This document shows positions 1-6,084 of a stretch of DNA of 8,498 bases, piece after piece. The number at the start of each line of letters is the position of its first letter. Position 1 is the stretch's first letter. The position numbers were made by a program, and so were the translations under genes. The notes under the pieces are model-generated. The model saw only the letters and a program-made list of their open reading frames with translations, was not told the origin of the DNA and did no database searches. Origin of the DNA: an uncultured Bacteroidales bacterium (lineage in GTDB: Bacteria > Bacteroidota > Bacteroidia > Bacteroidales > Muribaculaceae); the NCBI GenBank assembly GCA_900539915.1, contig UQDU01000058.1, positions 1 through 8,498 of the forward strand, read 5' to 3'.

Positions 1-159
1 GTAATGATGTGTGAAATATATTAAATAGTTATAAGATGATTTAATGTATTTTAAGTTTACTGGGTCACCTATGGGAGATAATACAAACAGCGTCACCAGC
101 CGCGATGGCCGATGACGCTGTAACGAAGGATGAGTGTGTTTGTATGGTTTGAACTACTG
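1..159. other. Intergenic, downstream of the amylase gene
   Basis: This is the stretch beyond the amylase stop codon. Positions 1-60 are very AT-rich and show no gene, no complete promoter and no clear repeat. Positions 87-121 hold a hairpin listed separately. A short plus-strand reading frame beginning at 130 is antisense to the amylase 3' end and has no protein character of its own. What lies to the left of the window cannot be judged. Confidence 0.6.
87..121 (-). terminator. Probable terminator of the amylase gene
   Basis: ACAGCGTCA at 87-95 and TGACGCTGT at 113-121 are a perfect 9-bp inverted repeat around a 17-nt loop, about 40 nt past the amylase stop codon. On the minus strand the stem is followed by TTGTATTATC, a broken T-rich tract, so the hairpin is better suited to ending amylase transcription than anything on the plus strand. 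The weak T tract makes it an imperfect intrinsic terminator. It could instead protect the mRNA 3' end. Confidence 0.6.
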
Positions 160-3100
160 CTATTTGATGAAGAGCTTCTTGCCGTTGACGATGTAGAAGC
201 CTTCGAGGCCGTCAATCAGTGTCTGTCCGGGTGTCACAGCTACGCTGCGCATCTGGCCGGAGATGGTCGAGATGTGTACCATGCCGTTGACCGACGAAGT
301 TACAAGTATGCCGCCGGGTACGAGGCTGACTTCGATGCCGTCATAGAGGCTGTTGGCAAACATGTCGTCGATTGAGGCACCTACATATTCGCCATGGTCC
401 TCTACCTTGGCCTTGTTGTCGCCGTTGGCCTTGATGAGATAGATGTGGTTGTTGGTCAGGTTGGTGTAGTCCTCGGTCTGGTTCTTGTTGCCGCCGGCAG
501 CATTGTTAAACACTACGCCGCGTGTGCCGTCGGGCACAGTGTAGGTGTAGATGTTCTCAGCGACCTTAAGCATGTCTACGCCGGGCCATGTTGAAGCGTT
601 GGCGTCGAAGTGGTGTACCTTGAGGGGTGTCCAGTGCACTTCGGAGTTGTCGGCATAGATGGTGATGCCCTTGGGCTTCTCTACCTTGGTGAATGTGGCT
701 TCGCCGGTGTTGACTGTGGAGCCGTCGGTAGCGGTCCAATAGATGGTTACTGATTCGCCTACGTTCATGTCAGCGCCTATGGTGACGGTGGCAGTGTTGG
801 TAAATGTCTCAGTGGTGCCGTTGCCCACCTTGTAGGTAGCTGAAGTAGTGGCCGAGTTGACCTTTAGGGTCACTTTGAGTGTCTCGGTGAAGTTGCCGCC
901 GTTGGGCGATACTGCTACATGGGGTGTGGCTGCCTCGGGCTCGATGGTCTTGACATAGCCGCTCTGGCTGTAGTAGCCGCCGTTGACATATTTGAATCCA
1001 CTCTGATTACGGGCGGGTACCTGTTCGTTGCCGTTGCTGAATATGATCTGGGCGTTGTCGGGGATGGTCTCTGAGCCGGTGTAGCTCCACTTCCATATCT
1101 TGTTGCCGAGATATGTCAGTGTCTGTCCGGGCCAGGTGCCACCGGTGTAGTTATCGGTGTCGGTCCATATCCATGCGTTGATGTATCCGCTCCAGTTTGA
1201 GGCGTTTTCGAAGAATATAGCCTGTTCGCCGTCCTCGATGGCAGGTGCGATGGGCTCTTCGGGCTCTTCGATTCCGCCGCCGACGTCGCCGCCACCGCCG
1301 CCGCCTGCGCCGGGCTTGACTGTCCAGGTTTCTTCGGGCATTGTCTCGTCAGGCCACTCGGTCCAGGGCTGGTCCACGGGAGCTGAGTCGTAGAGATACT
1401 TTCCGTCCTCGCCAACCTTGCCGGGAGCGGGGGTCTTGGCTGTGTTGAGCACGTAGACACGCAGGTTGCCTTTGCCTGAGCATGTGACATCGAGGGTGCC
1501 GTCGGTTACGGTCTTGGTGTCACCGGTGATAGCGTCTACGTATGTGCCATTGAGGATGCCGGTGAATGTGGAGCTGCCGCTGACGGTCACGAGGGCATAG
1601 CTGTCGGTGTTGGAATCAACATATCGGCGCTTGTATGACATCTTGCCGGAGCAGCCTTCGGTGCTGTATTGACCCTTGCGGAGTGCGGGCACAGCGGCGC
1701 GTATTTTGTTGAGTCGCTGGATATGGCGTGCAAGAGGATAGGTGAGGGTCGAGGCGATGTTGCCCGTAGCATCGGAGTAGTCTGCGAAGTCGTTGACTTT
1801 AACATCTCCTTCGATGAATCCGCCGAAATATGCACGGCCGGTGTCCTTGAGGGCCAGGATGGCGCCTTTGTCTATGTCTTTGCCTTTCTGGAACTCTACT
1901 TCAGAGCCGTAGTAGATACAGGGTATGCCGCGGAAGGTAAACATCAGCGAGAGGTTTTCGGCCCATGTGTCCTGTGTGCCTCTGAAGCGGTAGTTGCTGT
2001 CGGGAGCGTAGTCGTGGGAGTCCACGTACACCACGTTGTAAGATGCGTCATTGTAGAGGTTGTCCTGACTGTGCACGCCGAATGCGCCCTGGGCTGAGTT
2101 GAAGTTCCAGTGCATGGCGAAGTCGATGACACTCATGCCTGAGTAGGCGCTGTAGTCGGGTGTATGGTACTCGTTGCCGTCGAGCAGCGCGTTTTTGCTC
2201 TTGCGCAATATGTCGTCGCTGTGGCCGAGGTCGTCTATGCCGCTCTGTAGCACTGACTTCCAGTTGGTGTGGCCGCTGACGGTCTCGTAGTCATGTGAGC
2301 CTTCGGTCTCGGAGGGGATGGCGACTACGCTGTCCCATGACTTGGGGTCATAGTCCCAGGGATAGTCCTTTGACTCCTTCCATGTGTAGTAGCAGGGCGA
2401 GCAGTTGTAGTTTGCGCCGCGGTAGATAACCTCCATTGAGCGGGCGCATACCTCACCATACATGAAGAAGGGTGTGTTGCCGCGCTTGGCCTTGGCCTCG
2501 GGGGTCTCAGATGCTGCTATGAGCTGGGGAAGGAAGTTCTTGTTGAACGACAGACGTGGAATATGGCCGGCGGTGTCGATACGGAAGCCGTCAACGCCCA
2601 TCTTGATGAAGCGTGAGTAGCAGTCTACCAGGTATTCTGCCACTGCAGGGTGCTCGGTGTTGAGGTCTACGCAGTCACCTGCGATCTGTCCCCACCAGCG
2701 TGAGGGGTCATCCCAGTCAAACCATGCCTTGTGGTGCCAGTAATTATGCGTGTCGCGGTTGGTGAAGCCGGTGTTTTTCATCAGGGACAGACGTGTACCG
2801 TACTGGTCGGCTGGCTTCATGGACGGGTAGTCGGCAGGGAGCTGTCCGCCTTCGCTCTCGGGCACCACAAGCATAGAGGCGTTGATGTCACCGAGGTTCT
2901 TGGTGTAGTCCTTCTTGAACATGCGGCAGAGTTTGCCTTCACCGAAGTTGCCGGTATGCTGGAGCACGATGTCGAGTATGAGCTTCATGCCGCGCTTGTG
3001 CACTTCGTCTATGAGTTCCTGGAATGCTACTTCGGCATCTGCGTCGGTTGACTCTTTGGATACATAGCGGTGGTCTATCTTGGAGAAGTCCATCGCATGG

Positions 3101-3426
3101 TAGCCGTGGTAGTCGAGGCCGGAGCCGTTTTCTACGATAGGGGTAATCCATACAGCAGTGAAACCGAGGGCCTTGATGTAGTCGAGCTTATTGATGAGTC
3201 CCCTGAAATCACCGCGCCATTCGGGGTCGTTGATGTTGTTGACACCGTCCCAGCAATATATGTTATTGTTGGGGTCGCCGTCATAGAAGCGGGTTGTCAT
3301 GGCAAAGTAGATGGTCTCGTCACGAAAATCGGTGCGGTCACCCACGAAGGTGGCTGCCGAAAGCTGTTGCGCCATTGCGCCGAGAGCGATCATACCGCCA
3401 AAGAGCATTTTTTTAAGATGTTTCAT
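160..3426 (-). CDS. Secreted GH13 alpha-amylase with CBM26-like starch-binding modules and C-terminal sorting-type tail
   Basis: This 1088-residue protein should hydrolyse internal alpha-1,4 bonds of starch or glycogen outside the cytoplasm. Residues 1-24 form a signal peptide (MKHLKKMLFG, hydrophobic core, then QLSA before the likely cut). There is no lipobox cysteine, so it is not a SusG-style lipoprotein. The GH13 barrel spans roughly 35-580 and keeps the catalytic set: R282 and nucleophile D284 in GFRIDTAGH, acid/base E325 in MYGEV, and H471-D472 in VDSHD. Region I reads DIVLQH (152-157), with Gln where Asn is usual, and region IV has Ser470 where Asn is usual. A small beta domain (about 590-660) and an acidic, Gly-rich linker (about 662-735) follow. 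CBM26-like modules lie at about 736-805 and 920-1000, each with a WPG motif, separated by a chitobiase-C/Fn3-like domain at 834-916. The last ~70 residues (GMVHISTISGQ, then GFYIVNGKKLFIK) resemble a type IX secretion sorting tail. The start is supported by an A-rich AAAAAGG ending 3 nt before ATG. Substrate specificity is inferred from family. Confidence 0.93.
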   Translation of the reverse strand: MKHLKKMLFGGMIALGAMAQQLSAATFVGDRTDFRDETIYFAMTTRFYDGDPNNNIYCWDGVNNINDPEWRGDFRGLINKLDYIKALGFTAVWITPIVENGSGLDYHGYHAMDFSKIDHRYVSKESTDADAEVAFQELIDEVHKRGMKLILDIVLQHTGNFGEGKLCRMFKKDYTKNLGDINASMLVVPESEGGQLPADYPSMKPADQYGTRLSLMKNTGFTNRDTHNYWHHKAWFDWDDPSRWWGQIAGDCVDLNTEHPAVAEYLVDCYSRFIKMGVDGFRIDTAGHIPRLSFNKNFLPQLIAASETPEAKAKRGNTPFFMYGEVCARSMEVIYRGANYNCSPCYYTWKESKDYPWDYDPKSWDSVVAIPSETEGSHDYETVSGHTNWKSVLQSGIDDLGHSDDILRKSKNALLDGNEYHTPDYSAYSGMSVIDFAMHWNFNSAQGAFGVHSQDNLYNDASYNVVYVDSHDYAPDSNYRFRGTQDTWAENLSLMFTFRGIPCIYYGSEVEFQKGKDIDKGAILALKDTGRAYFGGFIEGDVKVNDFADYSDATGNIASTLTYPLARHIQRLNKIRAAVPALRKGQYSTEGCSGKMSYKRRYVDSNTDSYALVTVSGSSTFTGILNGTYVDAITGDTKTVTDGTLDVTCSGKGNLRVYVLNTAKTPAPGKVGEDGKYLYDSAPVDQPWTEWPDETMPEETWTVKPGAGGGGGGDVGGGIEEPEEPIAPAIEDGEQAIFFENASNWSGYINAWIWTDTDNYTGGTWPGQTLTYLGNKIWKWSYTGSETIPDNAQIIFSNGNEQVPARNQSGFKYVNGGYYSQSGYVKTIEPEAATPHVAVSPNGGNFTETLKVTLKVNSATTSATYKVGNGTTETFTNTATVTIGADMNVGESVTIYWTATDGSTVNTGEATFTKVEKPKGITIYADNSEVHWTPLKVHHFDANASTWPGVDMLKVAENIYTYTVPDGTRGVVFNNAAGGNKNQTEDYTNLTNNHIYLIKANGDNKAKVEDHGEYVGASIDDMFANSLYDGIEVSLVPGGILVTSSVNGMVHISTISGQMRSVAVTPGQTLIDGLEGFYIVNGKKLFIK

Positions 3427-3499
3427 GTGCCTTTTTAGGTTGATGTGTAGAAATGTGAATAAATATAGATGTGTTGTGTATTGTATCCAGCAATAAATC

Positions 3500-3538
3500 C
3501 AGGCAAGGGCGCAAATTGATCATAAACGCCAGAGCCTG
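3500..3538 (-). promoter_or_regulatory. Possible hairpin in the amylase mRNA leader
   Basis: CAGGC (3500-3504) pairs with GCCTG (3534-3538), and GGCG (3508-3511) pairs with CGCC (3527-3530). The two helices are separated by a 3-by-3 internal loop and close a 15-nt loop. If transcription starts near 3551, as the promoter predicts, the structure begins about a dozen nucleotides into the roughly 125-nt leader. It may stabilise the 5' end or take part in control. A function is inferred only from position and pairing. Confidence 0.35.
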
Positions 3539-3557
3539 CATGTGTATGATTCGGATG

Positions 3558-3589
3558 CAAATTTATGAAAATATATTAAAAAAAACAAA
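3558..3589 (-). promoter_or_regulatory. Bacteroidetes-type promoter for the amylase gene
   Basis: Read on the minus strand, a TTTG -33 element lies at 3589-3586, then 20 bp, then TAAATTTG at 3565-3558, an exact match to the TAnnTTTG -7 consensus of the primary sigma factor in Bacteroidetes. The spacer contains an A/T run. The expected start is near 3551, giving a leader of about 125 nt. No known SusR or HTCS operator could be recognised, so the basis of any starch control is not visible. Confidence 0.75.
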
Positions 3590-3650
3590 ACTGTATATGG
3601 TCTTTTCAATCCAAAATGACTATTTGCTGACATATTTGGCTGCCGGCTGT

Positions 3651-3681
3651 TTTGATAGGTGAATAATTATCCCTAATTTTG
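3651..3681 (+). promoter_or_regulatory. Bacteroidetes-type promoter for dapA
   Basis: TTTG at 3651-3654, a 19-bp spacer and TAATTTTG at 3674-3681 match the Bacteroidetes -33/-7 consensus exactly. The expected start is near 3686-3690, leaving a leader of only about 20 nt before the ATG at 3708. The promoter overlaps the first possible GTG start codon at 3681, which argues against that codon being used. Confidence 0.77.
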
Positions 3682-3707
3682 TGTCAAGAAAAATCTCAAT
3701 CCTATTT

Positions 3708-4595
3708 ATGGCTCGACCGAACCTTTCAGGCATGGGGGTGGCTCTCATAACACCTTTCAAAGCTGACAAATCCATAGACTTTGACGCTTTGGCGCGTCTT
3801 ATCGAATATCAGGTAGGCTGCGGCACCAACTATTTTGTTGTGCTCGGGACCACTGCCGAGACTCCTGCACTGTCGCAGGACGAGCGTGCTCAGGTACGCC
3901 GCTTTGTAGTTGATCGTGTAGCTGGGCGTGTGCCGCTTGTGCTTGGCCTCGGTGGTAATAACACTGCTGGAGTGATAGAGGAGATGAAGTCAATCGACAA
4001 TCTCCACAAGTTCAGCGCCATACTTTCAGTGGTGCCTTATTACAATAAGCCGTCGCAGGAAGGCATATTTCAGCACTATAAGGCGATAGCCGACGCATGC
4101 CCCATTCCTGTCATACTATATAATGTGCCTGGCCGCACAGGTGTCAACATGACTGCCGAAACCACACTCAGGGTAGCTAAGGAGTGCCCCAACGTGATTG
4201 GTATCAAGGAAGCAAGCGGCAATATCAGTCAGATGGACGAGATCATCAAGTGTAAGGATAAAGACTTCATGGTCATATCTGGTGATGACGGCATCACATT
4301 CCCGCTTATAACACTCGGCGCAGTAGGTGTCATCTCTGTCATCGGCAATGCTTTCCCACGTGAATTTTCCAAAATGGTCCGTCTCGGACTGGCAGGTGAA
4401 TATGACGCGGCTCGTGCCATCCACCATCGTTTCACAGAGCTGTTCAGTCTGCTGTTTGTCGACGGCAACCCTGCGGGCGTAAAGTGTGCCCTTGCTGACA
4501 TGGGAATGATTGAAAACGAGCTGCGGCTTCCCCTTGTGCCCACGCGTGTGGCCACCTACGAGAAGATCCACCGTTGTCTCGACTCCCTCCGCTGA
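3708..4595 (+). CDS. dapA: 4-hydroxy-tetrahydrodipicolinate synthase (DapA)
   Basis: This 295-residue cytoplasmic enzyme condenses pyruvate with aspartate semialdehyde, the first committed step toward diaminopimelate and lysine. The whole protein is one DHDPS/NAL-type TIM barrel of normal length. Visible active-site features, counted from the ATG at 3708, are T48-T49 in the GTTAET loop, the YY pair at 111-112, Y138 and R143 in YNVPGRTG, and the Schiff-base lysine K167 in GIKEASGN, followed by SGDDG at 191-195. The loop has Ala where many family members have Gly (GTTGE), which should not harm catalysis. A GTG at 3681 in the same frame would add nine residues, but it sits inside the promoter -7 element, and the ATG product begins where DapA proteins normally begin. 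AAGAAAAA lies upstream as a weak A-rich ribosome site. The gene is a single unit that converges on rplT. The YNVPGRTG and GTTAET motifs favour DapA over N-acetylneuraminate lyase. Confidence 0.96.
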   Translation: MARPNLSGMGVALITPFKADKSIDFDALARLIEYQVGCGTNYFVVLGTTAETPALSQDERAQVRRFVVDRVAGRVPLVLGLGGNNTAGVIEEMKSIDNLHKFSAILSVVPYYNKPSQEGIFQHYKAIADACPIPVILYNVPGRTGVNMTAETTLRVAKECPNVIGIKEASGNISQMDEIIKCKDKDFMVISGDDGITFPLITLGAVGVISVIGNAFPREFSKMVRLGLAGEYDAARAIHHRFTELFSLLFVDGNPAGVKCALADMGMIENELRLPLVPTRVATYEKIHRCLDSLR

Positions 4596-4607
4596 TCCCC
4601 ACAAAGC

Positions 4608-4643
4608 CTTAAGGACTTTAAGGACTTTAAGGACCCTAAAGAC
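4608..4643. repeat. Short 9-bp tandem repeat after dapA
   Basis: Four 9-bp units follow the dapA stop codon: CTTAAGGAC, TTTAAGGAC, TTTAAGGAC and CCTAAAGAC. The first three differ at one base and the fourth is degenerate. The repeat lies between the dapA end and the shared hairpin and codes for nothing recognisable. It shares its 9-bp period and the core TAA with the larger array at 8240-8349, though the unit sequence differs. Confidence 0.8.
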
Positions 4644-4664
4644 CTCTAAAATATCACCATAGCA

Positions 4665-4710
4665 AATCCGGTCTCAAGAGGATATCCTCCATGAGACCGG
4701 ATTCGTTTTT
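4665..4710. terminator. Nested hairpin terminator shared by dapA and rplT
   Basis: AATCCGGTCTCA at 4665-4676 and TGAGACCGGATT at 4692-4703 are a perfect 12-bp inverted repeat. The interior contains a second perfect palindrome, GAGGATATCCTC at 4678-4689, so nearly the whole element can fold into one long stem. TTTTT at 4706-4710 follows on the plus strand, as expected for an intrinsic terminator of dapA. On the minus strand the stem lies 37 nt past the rplT stop and is followed by a weaker T-rich stretch, so it probably also ends the thrS-infC-rpmI-rplT transcript. Confidence 0.85.
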
Positions 4711-4739
4711 GTGTGTCGTATTGTTAGGCTTCAGACCTC

Positions 4740-5090
4740 TCAAGCCTGCTTAACCTTCTCAACGATAGCCTTGAAAGCGGCGGGATTGTTGAGGGCGAGG
4801 TCAGCGAGCACCTTGCGGTTGATTTCGATACCTGACTTGTGGATGAGACCCATGAGCTTGCTGTAGCTGAGGTCTTCCATGCGTGCTGCGGCGTTGATAC
4901 GCTGGATCCAGAGAGCGCGGAAGTTGCGCTTTTTGTCCTTGCGGTCGCGGTAAGCATATGTCAGACCTTTTTCCCATGTGTTCTTGGCTACTGTCCACAC
5001 ATTGCGGCGGCAACCGTAATAACCACGGGTGAGTTTGAGAATCTTTTTGCGGCGAGCTCGTGAAGCTACGTGATTTACTGATCTTGGCAT
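4740..5090 (-). CDS. rplT: Large ribosomal subunit protein bL20
   Basis: This 116-residue basic protein binds 23S rRNA and is needed early in 50S assembly. The length matches the family. The N-terminal half is the extended basic RNA-binding tail (MPRSVNHVASRARRKK onward, with TRGYYGCRRN at 21-30). The L20 signature covers about 53-70 (KKRNFRALWIQRINAA), and the C-terminal globular domain runs to residue 116. It is the last gene of the thrS-infC-rpmI-rplT cluster, 128 nt after rpmI. In other bacteria L20 represses its own operon, and a similar role is plausible here. The ATG at 5090 gives the standard MPRS start. Confidence 0.97.
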   Translation of the reverse strand: MPRSVNHVASRARRKKILKLTRGYYGCRRNVWTVAKNTWEKGLTYAYRDRKDKKRNFRALWIQRINAAARMEDLSYSKLMGLIHKSGIEINRKVLADLALNNPAAFKAIVEKVKQA

Positions 5091-5218
5091 TGTTCAGAAT
5101 GATTGTGAATGTCAGCGGCTTTTTAGCACTTTGATGTTTGGTGGCTGCGCATTCGGTTAATAAACTGTTAATGTGTTTGATGTGTCCCGAGAAAGCCCGG
5201 AATCTACGTGACGTGGGT
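5091..5218 (-). other. Long rpmI-rplT spacer, possible L20 regulatory region
   Basis: The gap between the rpmI stop and the rplT start is 128 nt, whereas infC and rpmI are only 30 nt apart. It has no reading frame of note and no complete TTTG/TAnnTTTG promoter on the minus strand. Only short imperfect pairings are visible, for example around 5184-5202. A structured RNA that controls rplT translation or mRNA processing is possible, but I cannot show a convincing fold by eye. Confidence 0.35.
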
Positions 5219-5416
5219 TTACTTAAGCGCGAGGAGCGACTTTACGTTGTTTACGTCAGCGTGTGCCACTGTGGTGAAGTGGGTCAGATTTCTCTTCTGC
5301 TTCTTGGTCTTCTTGGTCAGGATGTGACTCTTGAAGGCGTGCTTTCTCTTGATCTTTCCTGATCCGGTAAGGGCGAACCTCTTTTTGGCACCGGAATTAG
5401 TCTTAATCTTGGGCAT
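5219..5416 (-). CDS. rpmI: Large ribosomal subunit protein bL35
   Basis: This 65-residue, lysine-rich protein is a component of the 50S subunit. It starts MPKIKTNSGAKKRF, and the L35 signature continues through about residue 32 (LTGSGKIKRKHAFKSHIL). The length is exactly that expected for the family. It sits 30 nt downstream of infC and upstream of rplT, the conserved order across bacteria. No strong Shine-Dalgarno sequence precedes the ATG, which is normal for Bacteroidetes. It has no separate promoter and should be made from the thrS transcript. Confidence 0.97.
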   Translation of the reverse strand: MPKIKTNSGAKKRFALTGSGKIKRKHAFKSHILTKKTKKQKRNLTHFTTVAHADVNNVKSLLALK

Positions 5417-5446
5417 TGTAAGTGTTGTTAGTAAATTGGGTTGGTG

Positions 5447-6040
5447 TTATTTCTTTTTGGGCGAAAGCATGATGATCATGCGTTTGCCCTCAAGTACTGG
5501 CATCTGTTCTACCTTTCCGTATTCCTCAAGGTCGTTGGCAAAACGGAGGAGCAATACCTCGCCCTGCTCCTTGAATAGGATTGAGCGTCCCTTGAAAAAT
5601 ACATAGGCTTTCACCTTGGAGCCCTCCTGAAGGAATCCCTGGGCATGCTTGAGCTTGAAGTTGTAGTCATGGTCGTCGGTCTGGGGTCCGAAACGTATCT
5701 CCTTGACAACCACTTTCGTAGCTTTGGCCTTGGCTTCCTTCTGCTTCTTTTTCTGCTGATAGAGAAACTTCTGGTAGTCAAGTATCTTGCACACCGGGGG
5801 CTCGGCGGTAGGGGAGATTTCTACCAGATCGAGACCTTCATCATCGGCTATCTTGATGGCTTCGGCTATGGAATAGACTCCGGGGGTGACGTTGTCACCT
5901 ACGAGCCGCACTTCCTGGGCACGGATAAACTCGTTGATGTTATGTGGGTTTTTGTTTTCGACGCGACGGCCTCTTCTCATCGGGCCACCGCTGCCCGGCC
6001 GACGCGGTCCGGGTGAAGGTCTGAATGGTTTTTTCTCCAT
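5447..6040 (-). CDS. infC: Translation initiation factor IF-3
   Basis: IF-3 binds the 30S subunit, prevents premature joining of the 50S subunit and checks start-codon and initiator tRNA pairing. The 197-residue protein has the N domain at about 35-95 (IRAQEVRLVGDN at 39-50, PPVCKILDYQKFLYQ at 81-95), a lysine-rich linker helix at about 96-109 and the C domain from about 110 to 193. It carries a basic Pro/Gly/Arg-rich N-terminal extension of about 33 residues, longer than in E. coli IF-3. An internal Met21 gives a possible shorter product, but the upstream ATG is the simplest choice. The start is ATG rather than the rare AUU used for E. coli infC autoregulation, so that control mechanism is not expected. 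The gene lies 44 nt after thrS and 30 nt before rpmI. Confidence 0.97.
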   Translation of the reverse strand: MEKKPFRPSPGPRRPGSGGPMRRGRRVENKNPHNINEFIRAQEVRLVGDNVTPGVYSIAEAIKIADDEGLDLVEISPTAEPPVCKILDYQKFLYQQKKKQKEAKAKATKVVVKEIRFGPQTDDHDYNFKLKHAQGFLQEGSKVKAYVFFKGRSILFKEQGEVLLLRFANDLEEYGKVEQMPVLEGKRMIIMLSPKKK

Positions 6041-6084
6041 TAAAGGATTTTAAGTGTTTGTATATAAGGTTGTTAAGTAGTTTG

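Larger units (their letters stand above)
3427..3707. promoter_or_regulatory. Divergent control region between amylase and dapA
   Basis: This 281-bp AT-rich segment separates two genes that are read away from each other. It carries one complete Bacteroidetes-type promoter for each direction, with their -33 elements 61 bp apart, and a possible leader hairpin on the amylase side. Between the promoters is a loose inverted repeat, CCAAA at 3611-3615 and TTTGG at 3635-3639, which could be a regulator site but is too weak to call. Small reading frames here, such as one at 3471-3662, have no protein character. Confidence 0.65.

Noticed and set aside
1669..2097. Plus-strand frame of 142 codons opposite the amylase
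   Set aside because: It is antisense to the GH13 catalytic domain, and the residues look like back-translation of conserved amylase codons.
4116..4604. Minus-strand frame of 162 codons opposite dapA
   Set aside because: It is a shadow of dapA, whose active-site motifs are all on the plus strand.
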